From Enteroscipio rubneri (lineage in GTDB: Bacteria; Actinomycetota; Coriobacteriia; Coriobacteriales; Eggerthellaceae): 64,000 nucleotides of DNA. Location of the stretch: assembly GCF_002899715.1 (NCBI RefSeq), contig NZ_PPEK01000010.1:1-64000 (forward strand), in the 5' to 3' direction. Positions 17,827 to 27,685 of this stretch are shown in pieces; the stretch's first letter is position 1, and each line of letters begins with the position of its first letter. Made by a program: the position numbers and the translations under genes. Under the pieces are notes generated by a model. That model made no database searches. It saw only the letters and a program-made list of their open reading frames with translations, and was not told the DNA's origin.

Positions 17827-18864
17827 TCAAAGAGCCCTCCAGGTCGGACTCTCCACGATGCGCACGTTGATGTACACCACATCAGGATGCTGCTCCATGA
17901 TCTCGAGACATACTCGTTCCTTATCGCGAATATCCTTCGCCGCGCCAAAGACAATCTCGACGCCGTTGTCGAGCACGAGCGTGGTCGACTCGGTCTCGGT
18001 TGCTTTTACCGTGGTCACGCGCCCGGCGAGATCGGTCGTCATGCCGTCGACGATGGCCAGCGCGTTGTTAACGTTCGCGTCGCCGCAGTACGAGCCCACC
18101 TTCGGCTCGACGCCGTATGGCACATCGGCGATGTGCAGGGCAGAAGCCGCATCCTCGTACACCTTGGGACTCGTGTTCCGGCCCGCTTCGGAATCCTGCG
18201 CCGGAATGGGCATGAGCCACATGCCGTCAGAAGCAATGGCCCATGCTTGGGTCGAACTGGCATTTTCGGTAGAAACATCAACCACAGCGGTAATGGTGCG
18301 TTCCGTCACGACGATCTCGAGGGTGTCCGGAAACACGCGATTCGCCGACACGTCCTGTACCCAGGCATCCATAAGCAGACGCGATCGTATGGCATCCGCA
18401 TCGACGCGCAGAAGCGTGGTGCCGGCGGGCACGCCTGCTAGCTGCTCCATCTCGCTTGCGGTCAGGTGCTCGACCCCCTGCACCGAGACGCGTTCGATGG
18501 AGAAGGCGTCGGAATAGTACAGCGCGATCCCGCCCGCCAGAAGCGCAACCGCGCAGGCCGCAGCGATTCCGATGCGGATGAGGTGGCGGCGGTATGTGCG
18601 CTGAGCTCGGACGGCCCTCTCGGCGCGATCGAGATCGCCCACGCGCACCGACGTCAGAGGACGCTGGGCCTGGCCGGCGCGACGGTTCGGCAGTTGGCCG
18701 CCGGGCATGGCACGGTAGGCGCCCGCCTGAGGACCCGAACGCGATTGCGGGCGCGCACCGGGAGCCGGACGGGCCGTTCGTCCGCGACCGGAAGCGCCTC
18801 GGGTTCGCGCAGGCTGCCTACGAGAACCCGAGGAAGCGGACTTCCGGCTGTAATTCGATGCCAT
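17827..18864 (-). CDS. ftsQ: cell division protein FtsQ
   Basis: This 345-residue single-pass membrane protein has a basic, Arg/Pro/Ala-rich cytoplasmic N-terminus (about 1-90), a transmembrane helix IAAACAVALLAGGIALYY (about 100-118) and an extracellular POTRA domain, FSIERVSVQGVEHLTASEMEQLAGVPAGTTLLRVD, with the FtsQ region after it (WVQDVSANRVFPDTLEIVVTER). FtsQ bridges divisome components and works with FtsL and FtsI. Its first 47 bases overlap the end of murB in another frame. The cytoplasmic tail is longer than in most FtsQ proteins. Confidence 0.9.
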   Translation of the reverse strand: MASNYSRKSASSGSRRQPARTRGASGRGRTARPAPGARPQSRSGPQAGAYRAMPGGQLPNRRAGQAQRPLTSVRVGDLDRAERAVRAQRTYRRHLIRIGIAAACAVALLAGGIALYYSDAFSIERVSVQGVEHLTASEMEQLAGVPAGTTLLRVDADAIRSRLLMDAWVQDVSANRVFPDTLEIVVTERTITAVVDVSTENASSTQAWAIASDGMWLMPIPAQDSEAGRNTSPKVYEDAASALHIADVPYGVEPKVGSYCGDANVNNALAIVDGMTTDLAGRVTTVKATETESTTLVLDNGVEIVFGAAKDIRDKERVCLEIMEQHPDVVYINVRIVESPTWRAL

Positions 18865-19744
18865 ATGCTTCGTACACCTTACGTTTGGCCAAGTCGATCA
18901 GATCCATCACGTCGCGCGCCGTGGCGCCTCCCGTGTTCACAATGAAGTTCGCATGCAGCTCGGACACCTGGGCTCCGCCAATCGTGAAGCCTTTGAGGCC
19001 CGCCCCTTCGATGAGGGCGCCGGCCGACTCCCCTTCAGGGTTCCTGAACACGCTTCCGCACGAGGGATACGTGAGGGGCTGCGTCTTCTTGCGTCGCGCA
19101 TGCGATGCCTCCATCTTACCGCGGATGAAGAAGGGGTCGGCAGGTTCTACGGAAAGTTCGCATTCGACGATGATCTCATCGGGCAGAAACGAACTCGTGC
19201 GATACCCCCAGACCATCTCCTCGCCTGCACGCCTGACAAGCCCCCGTTCAGCCGAGTACGTAGTCACGGATACCACACGCGAGCCGATCCATTCGTCCCG
19301 CGATCCCGCGTTCATGCGCAGCGCGCCGCCGATGGTGCCCGGCGTGCCCACAGCGAACTCGAGTCCGGCGAGGGAGCGATGGAACGCGTCCTGCACTACC
19401 GAGGAAAGCGGCACCCCCGCGCCCACGCAGAAGCGATGATCGTCCTCGTCGTAGCGACACACCCGGAAATCCCGTCCAAGCGTCACGACGACGCCCGCAA
19501 ACCCCTCATCGGCCACGAGCAGATTGCTGCCCCGCCCTACGGCTACCCAGGGGGTCCCCGACGTTTCGCAAACTTCGACGAGGCGCTTGAGCGCGCCAAT
19601 GGAGCATGCCTGCACGAAAAAACGCGCAGGCCCGCCGATGCGGTACATTGTGTGTCGAGCCATAGGCTCGTTCGGATAGATGTCGGCATCGAAGGACTCG
19701 TCAACGAGCAGCGCTTCGAGCGGCGACGCGTGGCGCGCGGTCAT
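18818..19744 (-). CDS. murB: UDP-N-acetylmuramate dehydrogenase
   Basis: MurB reduces UDP-GlcNAc-enolpyruvate to UDP-MurNAc using FAD and NADPH. The 308-residue protein shows HTMYRIGGPARFFV, VGRGSNLLVADEGFAGVVV, LEFAVGTPGTIGGALRMNAG, YRTSSFL, and the proton-donor Ser region PSCGSVFRNPEG. It ends with HANFIVNTGGATARDVMDLI. The layout is that of type II MurB (no YRTxx loop insertion). It starts 7 bp after murC. Confidence 0.94.
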   Translation of the reverse strand: MTARHASPLEALLVDESFDADIYPNEPMARHTMYRIGGPARFFVQACSIGALKRLVEVCETSGTPWVAVGRGSNLLVADEGFAGVVVTLGRDFRVCRYDEDDHRFCVGAGVPLSSVVQDAFHRSLAGLEFAVGTPGTIGGALRMNAGSRDEWIGSRVVSVTTYSAERGLVRRAGEEMVWGYRTSSFLPDEIIVECELSVEPADPFFIRGKMEASHARRKKTQPLTYPSCGSVFRNPEGESAGALIEGAGLKGFTIGGAQVSELHANFIVNTGGATARDVMDLIDLAKRKVYEAYGIELQPEVRFLGFS

Positions 19745-19751
19745 GACCGCA

Positions 19752-21179
19752 TCACGCCCCGTCCCCGGAAGCGATGCCTGCGGAACGGGTCAGCACGTCA
19801 ACAAGCTGAGGGCCGATGGCTGTCACATCGCCCGCGCCCATGGTGACGAGCAGATCGCCATCGGCAAGACTCGCGACAAGATGCGGCACGACATCGATAC
19901 GCCGCGGCACATAGAAAGCCTCAGGGTGGCCTGGATGGTCGAGTACGACATTCAGGAACGTCTTTCCCGACACGCCAGGAACGGGCGCCTCGCCAGCCGG
20001 ATAGACGTCCATGAACGTGACGGAGTCGGCCGCGTCGAAAGCAGCGGCAAACTCGTTTTTCAACACCTCTGTGAACAGAGGCGCGCGCGAGTAGCGGTGA
20101 GGTTGGAACAGCACGTGCACGCGACGGTAGCCCAACTTCGAGGCGGCCTCGATGGTGGCTGCGATCTCGGTAGGATGATGCGCGTAGTCGTCCACGATCG
20201 TGATGCCCCCGACCTCGCCAACGAGGTCGAACCGACGTTTGACGCCCGCGAATTCCGCGAGCGCCTCGGCGGCCTTCGCCGGATCGTAGCCGAGCGCCCA
20301 CAGAAGCCCGATCACACCTGCCGCGTTCAGCACGTTGTGCCGGCCCGGATTCTGCTTCAGACGGCCGTCCACGGTGGTGCCATCCGGCAGCGCAAGCGAG
20401 AACGAGCTCGCGATACCGCACGGCTCGTACGACGCGATGCGCATGTCGCAACTTTCATCGAAGCCGTAGGTGAACAGCTTGCGGTCTGCCGTGCGCGCAA
20501 TGCGCACGAGCGCCTCGTCCTCGCCGCAGGCCACCACCACGCCGCCGTCTTTCGGCACCGAGCCGATGAACGAGGCGAACTTCTCGTAGATCTCGTCAAG
20601 ATCGCGGTAGTGATCGAGATGATCTGCCTCTATGTTCGTGACAAGCACGGCACGCGGAGCGAGGTGCATGAACGACTTGTCGCTCTCGTCGGCCTCCACC
20701 ACGTAATGGGGGCCGGTGCCGGAATGCGCATTCGTGCCGTAGGCGCGCACGATACCGCCGATGAGGAATGTCGGATCCTCTCCCACGCCGTCGAGCGAGC
20801 TCGCCAGCATAGAGGACGTCGTCGTCTTGCCGTGCGTTCCTGCCACGGCAAGCGTCTCGAGATCGCGCCCCAGATACGCGAGCATTTGCGCACGATGCCA
20901 GACGGAAAGCCCCCGCTCTTTGGCCGCTACCAGCTCGGGGTTGTTATCGAGGATAGCCGTGGATACCACAACGACAGGATCGCCTGCAGGAACGTTGGCT
21001 GCGTCATGGCCGATGCGCACCTCGACGCCCACATCGACGAGTTGTCTCGTGTAGCGGCTCTCCCTGATGTCCGACCCGCTCACCCGCATGCCCTGATCGG
21101 AAGCCACACGGGCTATGCCGCTCATGCCGACTCCTCCGATGCCGATGAAATGTATCTGCTCGATGCGCCTCGTGTCCAT
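19752..21179 (-). CDS. murC: UDP-N-acetylmuramate--L-alanine ligase
   Basis: MurC adds L-Ala to UDP-MurNAc. The 475-residue protein starts with IHFIGIGGVGMSGIA, has the ATP loop VAGTHGKTTTSSML, VVEADESDKSF, ITNIEADHLDHY and FFQPHRYSR-like LFQPHRYSRA, and then FMDVYPAGEAPVPGV. The start at 21179 has GAAGGGCAGAGG upstream. The frame is open 41 codons further, into the murC-murG gap, without similarity to MurC. Confidence 0.95.
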   Translation of the reverse strand: MDTRRIEQIHFIGIGGVGMSGIARVASDQGMRVSGSDIRESRYTRQLVDVGVEVRIGHDAANVPAGDPVVVVSTAILDNNPELVAAKERGLSVWHRAQMLAYLGRDLETLAVAGTHGKTTTSSMLASSLDGVGEDPTFLIGGIVRAYGTNAHSGTGPHYVVEADESDKSFMHLAPRAVLVTNIEADHLDHYRDLDEIYEKFASFIGSVPKDGGVVVACGEDEALVRIARTADRKLFTYGFDESCDMRIASYEPCGIASSFSLALPDGTTVDGRLKQNPGRHNVLNAAGVIGLLWALGYDPAKAAEALAEFAGVKRRFDLVGEVGGITIVDDYAHHPTEIAATIEAASKLGYRRVHVLFQPHRYSRAPLFTEVLKNEFAAAFDAADSVTFMDVYPAGEAPVPGVSGKTFLNVVLDHPGHPEAFYVPRRIDVVPHLVASLADGDLLVTMGAGDVTAIGPQLVDVLTRSAGIASGDGA

Positions 21180-21273
21180 CCTCTGCCCTTCGATCCGATC
21201 CGTTCGATCCCGAGAACCGCTATTGTACCTTACCGCCGCCGTGCGCGGGACGCACGCAGTCCGAAGCGTCGGC

Positions 21274-22371
21274 TCAGGCGCCTGCGGCCTCCATGACCGC
21301 ATCGGCCAACAGCCCGGCCGCGTCGCGCGTCTTCTGCGCGCGAGCGGCGGTCGACATACGCGCCCGTGCGTCGGCGTCCTCGATCAGCGTGCACAGCAGG
21401 CGCGCGAACTCGGAACCTTCGACATCGGCATCGGCAACCATGTACGCCGCGCCTGCCTCAACGCAGGCGCGTGCGTTCGTGGTCTGGTGATCTTCCGCTG
21501 CGAAGGGAAACGGTACGAGCAACGCAGGCAGCGCCCGAGCCGAAATCTCGGCGAGCGACGTCGCCCCCGCGCGCGACACGATGGCGTCTGCAGCCGCCAT
21601 GGCTTCGCCCATGCGGTCGAGATAGCCGAGCAGATGCCAACGTCGCTTTTCTTCGGAAGAGAGGGCCAATGCTTCGGCCGTTGCGTCGAGGTCCTTCGGC
21701 CCGGCGACGTGCACCACATGCAGATCCTCGTAAGAGAGCAGCTTGTCCTTGAGCCCCGCCACCGCCTGGTTCAGGTGGCGCGCTCCCAGGCTGCCCCCCG
21801 TCACGAGGAGCATGCGCGCGTCCTGCGGAATATCGAACAGCGCGCGCCCTTCCTCGCGCGTCGCCGCAAACACGCTTCCGCGTACGGGATTGCCGGTCAC
21901 GCGCACGCGGCTTTCGTCCTTGAGCGCCGAGGCCGCGCATTCGTAGGTCAGACATACGGCGGCGGCACGGCGGGCCAAATACTTGTTCGCCATGCCCATG
22001 ACCGAGTTCTGCTCGTGCACGACCACGGGAATGCCGCGCTGCTCAGCCGCACGAGCCACCGGGATGCAGACGTAGCCCCCGAAGCCCACCACCGCATCGG
22101 GGCGGATCTCGTCAAACCAGCGGCGCGCGGCCACGGTGCTTCTCTGTATCTTTGCGAGCGCCTTGGGAAGCGATAGCGGATGTCCCCGATCGAAGCCGGC
22201 GGCCTCGAAGGGCTCGAACGGAATGCCCGCAGCCGGCACAAGACGCGCCTCGACGCCGGTGGGCGTCCCGGCGAAACGCACGTCGCAGCCTCGCTGCTCG
22301 AGCACCTCCGCAAGCGCGAGCGCCGGATTGATATGACCGGCGGTCCCGCCGCCGGAAAGCACGATGAGCAT
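21274..22371 (-). CDS. murG: UDP-GlcNAc:lipid I N-acetylglucosaminyltransferase MurG
   Basis: MurG turns lipid I into lipid II at the inner face of the membrane. The 365-residue protein has VLSGGGTAGHINPALALAE, GFGGYVCIPVARAA, HEQNSVMGMANK, VTGNPVRGSV, VTGGSLGARHLN, DAIVSRAGATSLAEI and PFPFAAEDHQTTNA, the full GT28 set. Four bases separate the ftsW stop from its start. Confidence 0.95.
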   Translation of the reverse strand: MLIVLSGGGTAGHINPALALAEVLEQRGCDVRFAGTPTGVEARLVPAAGIPFEPFEAAGFDRGHPLSLPKALAKIQRSTVAARRWFDEIRPDAVVGFGGYVCIPVARAAEQRGIPVVVHEQNSVMGMANKYLARRAAAVCLTYECAASALKDESRVRVTGNPVRGSVFAATREEGRALFDIPQDARMLLVTGGSLGARHLNQAVAGLKDKLLSYEDLHVVHVAGPKDLDATAEALALSSEEKRRWHLLGYLDRMGEAMAAADAIVSRAGATSLAEISARALPALLVPFPFAAEDHQTTNARACVEAGAAYMVADADVEGSEFARLLCTLIEDADARARMSTAARAQKTRDAAGLLADAVMEAAGA

Positions 22372-22375
22372 AGGA

Positions 22376-23632
22376 CTACCTCCTGGTCCGCTGAGGCGAT
22401 TGCCGACGATCTGCACGCCCCTGCGCGCGGCGTGGCGCATCGTCGGGGACCGATCGCACGATGCGCAGATCCTCGCGCCTGCGGTCGTAGATACTGGGAG
22501 CGCCGGCCGCACGCGACACGGACAGCACCAGACCCACCATGATGAGGGTCGCGATGAGCGACGAGCCGCCCGACGAGATGAACGGCAGGGGCTTGCCCGT
22601 GGTCGGCAACACGCCCATGACGCATCCGATGTTGAGAAACGCCTGGAATACGAGCATGATCGTACAGCTGCCGGCGATCATGGCGCCGAAGTTGTCGGGG
22701 GCCGACCGGGCTATGCGCATGCCCGCATAGAGCAACAGCATGAACAGCAGAATGACCGCGAACGCGCCCACAAGTCCCAGCTCCTCGCCGATGATGGCGA
22801 AGATGAAGTCCGTCTCGGCTTCGGGCAACCATAGATATTTTTCCCGCGAGTTCCCGATGCCGACACCGAACAGGCCTCCGTCGGCGAAAGCGTAGAACGA
22901 GTGGATGAGCTGCCAGCCGTTTCCATAGCCGTTTTCCCCGTCGCCCCAAGGATCGAGAAATAGAAGCCGATCCGATCGATAACCGGTGAATACCGTGGCG
23001 AATACCGCAAAGACCGCGCCCACTCCCAGCACGAGGAGGATGATGCGCAGCGGCACTTCGCCAATCCACATGACCGCAAGGATGCCGACGAAGATGATGA
23101 GCGTCGTGCCCAGATCTGACTGCGTGCGGTACAAGAATAGGATGGGGATGAGGACGAGCACGGCGGTCTGCACGAAGAGGTCGCGTGTGGAAAGTTCGCC
23201 GGCGCGAAAGCGATCGAGAATGCGGGCACCCATGAGGATGAACGCGATTTTCGCGAACTCCGAGGGCTGGAGGCTGATGAAGCCGAGTGAAAGCCAGCGC
23301 TGCGCGCCGAGGCCTACGGTACCCATGACGGCCACGAGCACGAGCATACCGACGGCCAGCCCCCACGCCACCCATACAAGCGGGCCGCGCCATACCTCGT
23401 AGGGAAAGAACTTCCATACGACAAGCGCGCACACCACACCGATGACGGCGAATTTGATCTGATCAAATAGGTACGAAGCCGGATCGGACCCCTCGGAGAG
23501 CGCCTCCACCGTAGAGGCGGAGTACACCATCACAAGCCCGATGAGCAACAGCGCCAGCACCGTGACGAGCAGCAGCAGGCGCGGTCCGAGGATGTGCGCC
23601 GGCACATCCCGCGCTTCGCGAGCGGAGGCCAT
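22376..23632 (-). CDS. ftsW: septal peptidoglycan glycosyltransferase FtsW
   Basis: FtsW is a SEDS-family polymerase that links lipid II at the septum, working with FtsI. The 418-residue protein has about ten membrane segments and the family motifs WLSLGFISLQPSEFAKIAFIL, VMWIGEVPLRI, GYGNGWQLIHSFYAFADGGLFGVGIGNSREKYLWLPEAETDFIFAIIGEELGL (in two parts) and LPFISSGGSSLIATL. The N-terminal 20 residues and an Arg-rich C-terminal tail of about 40 residues are cytoplasmic. Confidence 0.94.
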   Translation of the reverse strand: MASAREARDVPAHILGPRLLLLVTVLALLLIGLVMVYSASTVEALSEGSDPASYLFDQIKFAVIGVVCALVVWKFFPYEVWRGPLVWVAWGLAVGMLVLVAVMGTVGLGAQRWLSLGFISLQPSEFAKIAFILMGARILDRFRAGELSTRDLFVQTAVLVLIPILFLYRTQSDLGTTLIIFVGILAVMWIGEVPLRIILLVLGVGAVFAVFATVFTGYRSDRLLFLDPWGDGENGYGNGWQLIHSFYAFADGGLFGVGIGNSREKYLWLPEAETDFIFAIIGEELGLVGAFAVILLFMLLLYAGMRIARSAPDNFGAMIAGSCTIMLVFQAFLNIGCVMGVLPTTGKPLPFISSGGSSLIATLIMVGLVLSVSRAAGAPSIYDRRREDLRIVRSVPDDAPRRAQGRADRRQSPQRTRR

Positions 23633-23641
23633 GGCGCGCTC

Positions 23642-25150
23642 CTACTCCCCGCGCGCGGCGCGGTCGGCGACGAGCGCTTTGAACACACGGCCGCGCTCCT
23701 CGAACGATGAGAACTCGTCGAACGAAGCGCAGGCCGGCGACAGCAGGACAGCATCGCCTGGCTCGGCTGTGTCGAGCGCAACCTGGAAGGCATCCTTCAG
23801 ATGAGCCGCGCGCAGCACGACAGGGCCTCCTGCCGGCGCTTTCTCGAAGGCCTCGGCGAATCGGCGGCCTGCCGCACCGTAGCAAACAACCGCATGGACA
23901 CTGTCGCGCGCGGCGGCCACGAGCGGGGCGAGGTCGGTGCCCTTGTCGTCTCCACCAAGAAGCACGACGAGACGCGTTCCGGGAAACGACGAGAGCGCTT
24001 TGAGCGTCGCATCGACGTTTGTCGCTTTCGAGTCATTGAAGAAGCGAACGCCGCGCACGTCGCCGCAGGGTTCGATGCGATGCTCGAGCGGTGCGAACGT
24101 GCGCAAGCCGCGGGCCACATCGTCCGCATCGACGCCGAGCGCGAGAGCGGCCGTTGCGGCGGCGAGCGCATTGGAAACGTTGTGTTCGCCCCTGATCAGA
24201 AGCTCATCAGCTTTGAGCAGCACATGCTCGACGCCGTCGAGCGCGACGCGCAGCACGCCTTCGCCGTCCAAAAACGCCGCATTATCGCTGCCGCATGCTC
24301 GGCGCATGTCGCCGCCCAGCCCTTCAGCCGTGCCGAGAGGCACATAGGAGAAGGCACGCGCATCGGCTTCGAGGGCGCGCAGGCGGCGCACCTCGGTCCG
24401 CACAACGTCGTTGGTTGCATCGAGCACGGCTACGGCCCCCGGTCGGCTGGACAGGTTCGCGAGCACCTTGCGCTTCGCGTCGCGGTAAGCCTCAAACGAC
24501 CCATGCCAGTGCAGGTGGTCAGGCGTGATATTGAGCAGCACGGCCACATCCGGCGCGAAGTTCTGCGTGGAGGCAAGCTGGTAAGATGAAGTCTCGACAA
24601 CGTAGACATCCACATCGCCCGAGGCCACCGCGCCAATGCATGCATCGCCAATGTTGCCCACGGCCCGCGCGCGCAGTCCTGCGGACGACAGCACATGCGC
24701 AGCGCAGGCGCAGGCTGTCGTCTTACCGTTCGTACCCGTTACCGCCACCCAACGGCTGCTCGCAGCGCTCTCGCGCCAGGCGAACTCGACCTCGCTCAAC
24801 ACTTCAGCCGACAGGGCCTGCGCCGCCTTGAACAGCGGCGAGAACGGGGGGATGCCGGGACTCGGAATGCACAGGTCGAACCGGCCGCCCGGAACGCGAG
24901 CTGCAAGTTCAACGACAGCGGCGTCTTCGAACGCCGTTTCCACACCGCAGGCTGCCACGTGGACGGCGTACTCCTCGGACTCCGCCGTCCGTGCGCCGGC
25001 GGCAACGCAGAGCGATTTGACGCGCTCGCCCAGCAGAGGCAAGCAGTATTCGACGGCAGCACGTCCGCTTCTGCCCAGACCCAGCACGAGCACGCGACCC
25101 AGGTTCCTCGCCGCGCCCGTGCGGCCCACGATACGTTCGCACACGGCCAT
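23642..25150 (-). CDS. murD: UDP-N-acetylmuramoylalanine--D-glutamate ligase
   Basis: MurD adds D-Glu to UDP-MurNAc-L-Ala. The 502-residue protein has VLVLGLGRSGRAAVEY, CIPSPGIPPFSPLF, the P-loop AVTGTNGKTTACACAAHVL, ETSSYQLAST, NITPDHLHWHGSFEAY, EPCGDVRGVRFFNDSKATNVDA and LLGGDDKGTDLAPL. It is somewhat long for MurD (about 450 is usual), with extra residues in the middle domain. The mraY stop is 3 bp upstream. Confidence 0.94.
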   Translation of the reverse strand: MAVCERIVGRTGAARNLGRVLVLGLGRSGRAAVEYCLPLLGERVKSLCVAAGARTAESEEYAVHVAACGVETAFEDAAVVELAARVPGGRFDLCIPSPGIPPFSPLFKAAQALSAEVLSEVEFAWRESAASSRWVAVTGTNGKTTACACAAHVLSSAGLRARAVGNIGDACIGAVASGDVDVYVVETSSYQLASTQNFAPDVAVLLNITPDHLHWHGSFEAYRDAKRKVLANLSSRPGAVAVLDATNDVVRTEVRRLRALEADARAFSYVPLGTAEGLGGDMRRACGSDNAAFLDGEGVLRVALDGVEHVLLKADELLIRGEHNVSNALAAATAALALGVDADDVARGLRTFAPLEHRIEPCGDVRGVRFFNDSKATNVDATLKALSSFPGTRLVVLLGGDDKGTDLAPLVAAARDSVHAVVCYGAAGRRFAEAFEKAPAGGPVVLRAAHLKDAFQVALDTAEPGDAVLLSPACASFDEFSSFEERGRVFKALVADRAARGE

Positions 25151-25153
25151 ACC

Positions 25154-26200
25154 CTACGCCACCGCCATGAGGGTCTCGGCAAAGTAGAGCGAGAAGCCGC
25201 AGGCAGCCAGCACGCCGGAGACGATCCAGAAGCGCACAACCACCTTCGTTTCGCTCCAGCCCTTCTTCTCGAAATGATGGTGCAACGGAGCCATAAGAAA
25301 AATGCGGCGCTTCGTCCGCTTGTACCAAAACACCTGGATCATCACCGACAACGCCTCGGCCACGAACAGACCGCCAATGACGATGGATACGAATTCGGAC
25401 TTGGTGAGCACGGCCAAGCATCCCAGCGCCATGCCGAGCGCAAGAGAACCGGTATCGCCCATGAAGATGTCGGCCGGAAAGGAGTTGAACCAGAGAAAAC
25501 CGATGCACGCGCCGGCAACGGCCGCGGCGAAGATTGCCGGCTCGAGAAGGTTGGAGCGATACGCGATGGCCGCCATCACGATCATCACGATCATCACGGT
25601 GCCGGCGGCCAAGCCGTCCAGACCGTCGGTGAGGTTCACGGCGTTGCACAGACCCACAAGCAGGATGTTCATAAACAGCAGATAGAGCCATGGAATGGAA
25701 ATGCCGTCGCCCACCGGAACGACGGTGGTGAGGATACCGAAGTCGAGCGTGATAACAAAGGGTATCTCCACGGTTGGCGACACCCCGAGCAAATTGACTG
25801 CCACCAAGACGAACGCCGTCGCGATGGCGAACTGCCCAACGAGCTTCATTTTGGGCGTAAGGCCCAGCGAACGCTCTTTGACCACCTTCGACGCATCATC
25901 TACGAAACCCAGAAGGCCGGTGAGCACCGTTGCAGCCAGCAGCACGAAGGTCTCAGGTGTGGGCAAGCCGATGAGCAGCACCGTCGCCACCACCGCAAGC
26001 AACATAATCACGCCGCCCATCGTGGGCGTACCCTGCTTGACGAGGTGGCTCTCGGGCCCGTCGGCACGTACCTGCTGACCGATATGGCTCGACTTGAGGA
26101 ACTTTATCCACAGCGGCGTCAAAGCCATCGTGACGACGATGGCCGCCACCACAGCGAGGAACACCAGGAATGTCGGATATTGGGAAAAGATCGCGAACAT
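25154..26200 (-). CDS. mraY: phospho-N-acetylmuramoyl-pentapeptide transferase MraY
   Basis: MraY transfers phospho-MurNAc-pentapeptide to undecaprenyl phosphate, giving lipid I. The 348-residue membrane protein shows the hallmark KQGTPTMGGVIMLL, GFVDDASKV, NAVNLTDGLDGLAAGTVM, FLWFNSFPADIFMGDTGSLALGMAL and LMAPLHHHFEKKGWSE. The start at 26200 lies one base after the murF stop codon, pointing to coupled translation. Confidence 0.96.
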   Translation of the reverse strand: MFAIFSQYPTFLVFLAVVAAIVVTMALTPLWIKFLKSSHIGQQVRADGPESHLVKQGTPTMGGVIMLLAVVATVLLIGLPTPETFVLLAATVLTGLLGFVDDASKVVKERSLGLTPKMKLVGQFAIATAFVLVAVNLLGVSPTVEIPFVITLDFGILTTVVPVGDGISIPWLYLLFMNILLVGLCNAVNLTDGLDGLAAGTVMIVMIVMAAIAYRSNLLEPAIFAAAVAGACIGFLWFNSFPADIFMGDTGSLALGMALGCLAVLTKSEFVSIVIGGLFVAEALSVMIQVFWYKRTKRRIFLMAPLHHHFEKKGWSETKVVVRFWIVSGVLAACGFSLYFAETLMAVA

Positions 26201-26201
26201 A

Positions 26202-27680
26202 TCAGTTGACCAGCCCTTCGACCACACGTTCGAACCCCATAAAATGAGAGGCCTTCACAAGGACGGCATCCCCGGGCTCGACGCAGGTATCCAAATCGCC
26301 GAACACTTCGGAAATCGAACCAGCCCGCACGATGCGGGCAGGATCCATGCCGGCGCGCTCTGCCGCGTCGGCGATGTACATCGCAAGCTCTCCTACGCAC
26401 ACAAGGCGATCGAGCGAAAGCGTCGCTGCGAACGTGCCGATACCCGCATGGCAGGCCGGCGCGAAGTCGCCGAGCTCACCCATGTCGCCCAGCACGGCCA
26501 CATGCCTGCCCGGCACATCGAGCGCACAGAACGTCGAAAGCGACGCACGCATGGAGTCTGGGTTCGCGTTGTAGGCATCGTTCACGACGGTGAACCCGCC
26601 GCGCGCTGCGATAACCTCCTGGCGGCCCGCTTCGGGCTCGGCTTCTGCAAGCGCCTCGGCGCAACGCGCAAGCGGGATGCCTGCAGCACGTCCTACGGCG
26701 GCTGCGGCGCAGGCGTTGCCCACGTTGTGCAGACCCCTCAGGTTGAGCGTGCAGGAGACGGCCTCCTCCTCGGGCGCGAAGCCGGCGGCATGCACCTCGA
26801 AACGCGGACGGCCCTGCTCGTCAAGCTCGATGCGCTCGGCCCATACGGCGGGAGGAGCGGATTCTTCTGCGCCGGCGCCTGCATGGCGCGAAGCGGCACG
26901 CTCGGAGCCGTCGAACAGCACGGTCTCGACTTGGCGAGCATCGAGGCGCGCATGCACGCGCATGAAGTCCGCGAAGTCGTCATCGGCGTTCACGAACGCC
27001 CGGCCCGACCCCTCGGGCAGCGCGCACAGCAGCTCCGCTTTGGCGCACGCGATGTTCTCGCGGCTGCCGAGAAGTTCGATGTGGCTCTCGCCCACGTTCA
27101 CTACGAGGCCCCAGTCGGGACGCACGTAGTCGCAGAGGTCGGCGATCTGGCCCGCACCGCGCATGCCCATCTCGACGACGACCATCTCGGTCTCGGGCTC
27201 GGCGGACAGTAGCGTCTTGGGCACGCCCAATTCGTTATTTTGGTTTCCCGCCGTGGCCACGACCGAATAGGCGCTGGCCAGCACTGCGCGAACAAGGTTT
27301 TTTGTGGTGGTCTTGCCGGTGGAGCCGGTGAGCGCGATCACGCGCCCATGCAGGTGAGCGCGCCATTCGCGCGCGAGGTCGGACACGGCATGCGCCGTGT
27401 CGGGCACCTCAATCACGGCGGCTCCCATCTCGCGCGCAAGCAAGCGCGCGGCCTCGTCGAGCGGCTGCATGACAAGCGCTACGATGGCGCCGGCGCGCAG
27501 GGACGCGCCCACGAAATCATGCCCATCCACGCGCTCGCCGGGCAAAGCCACGTACACGTCGCCAGGTTTCACATCACGTGAATCCCAGGTGAGCCCCGTC
27601 GCGAGCGAGCGGGAATCGAGCGGATCCACGATGAACGAGCCGCCCGTGCACGCCGCGATCTGCTTCGCGTTCAATCTCAT
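26202..27680 (-). CDS. murF: UDP-MurNAc-tripeptide--D-alanyl-D-alanine ligase
   Basis: MurF adds D-Ala-D-Ala to complete the stem peptide. The 492-residue protein has LTWDSRDVKPGDVYVALPGERVDGHDF, the P-loop ALTGSTGKTTTKNLV, NQNNELGVPKTLL, VEMGMRGAGQIADL, VNVGESHIELLGSRENIACAKAELL, and VVNDAYNANPDSMRASL with LGDMGELG. A variable insert around residues 260-285 is rich in Ala and Gly. It is 5 bp after murE. Confidence 0.95.
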   Translation of the reverse strand: MRLNAKQIAACTGGSFIVDPLDSRSLATGLTWDSRDVKPGDVYVALPGERVDGHDFVGASLRAGAIVALVMQPLDEAARLLAREMGAAVIEVPDTAHAVSDLAREWRAHLHGRVIALTGSTGKTTTKNLVRAVLASAYSVVATAGNQNNELGVPKTLLSAEPETEMVVVEMGMRGAGQIADLCDYVRPDWGLVVNVGESHIELLGSRENIACAKAELLCALPEGSGRAFVNADDDFADFMRVHARLDARQVETVLFDGSERAASRHAGAGAEESAPPAVWAERIELDEQGRPRFEVHAAGFAPEEEAVSCTLNLRGLHNVGNACAAAAVGRAAGIPLARCAEALAEAEPEAGRQEVIAARGGFTVVNDAYNANPDSMRASLSTFCALDVPGRHVAVLGDMGELGDFAPACHAGIGTFAATLSLDRLVCVGELAMYIADAAERAGMDPARIVRAGSISEVFGDLDTCVEPGDAVLVKASHFMGFERVVEGLVN

Positions 27681-27685
27681 TTCGT

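Noticed and set aside
19680-21296. 538-codon plus-strand frame over murC
   Set aside because: Opposite to murC and without motif; third-position GC bias explains it.
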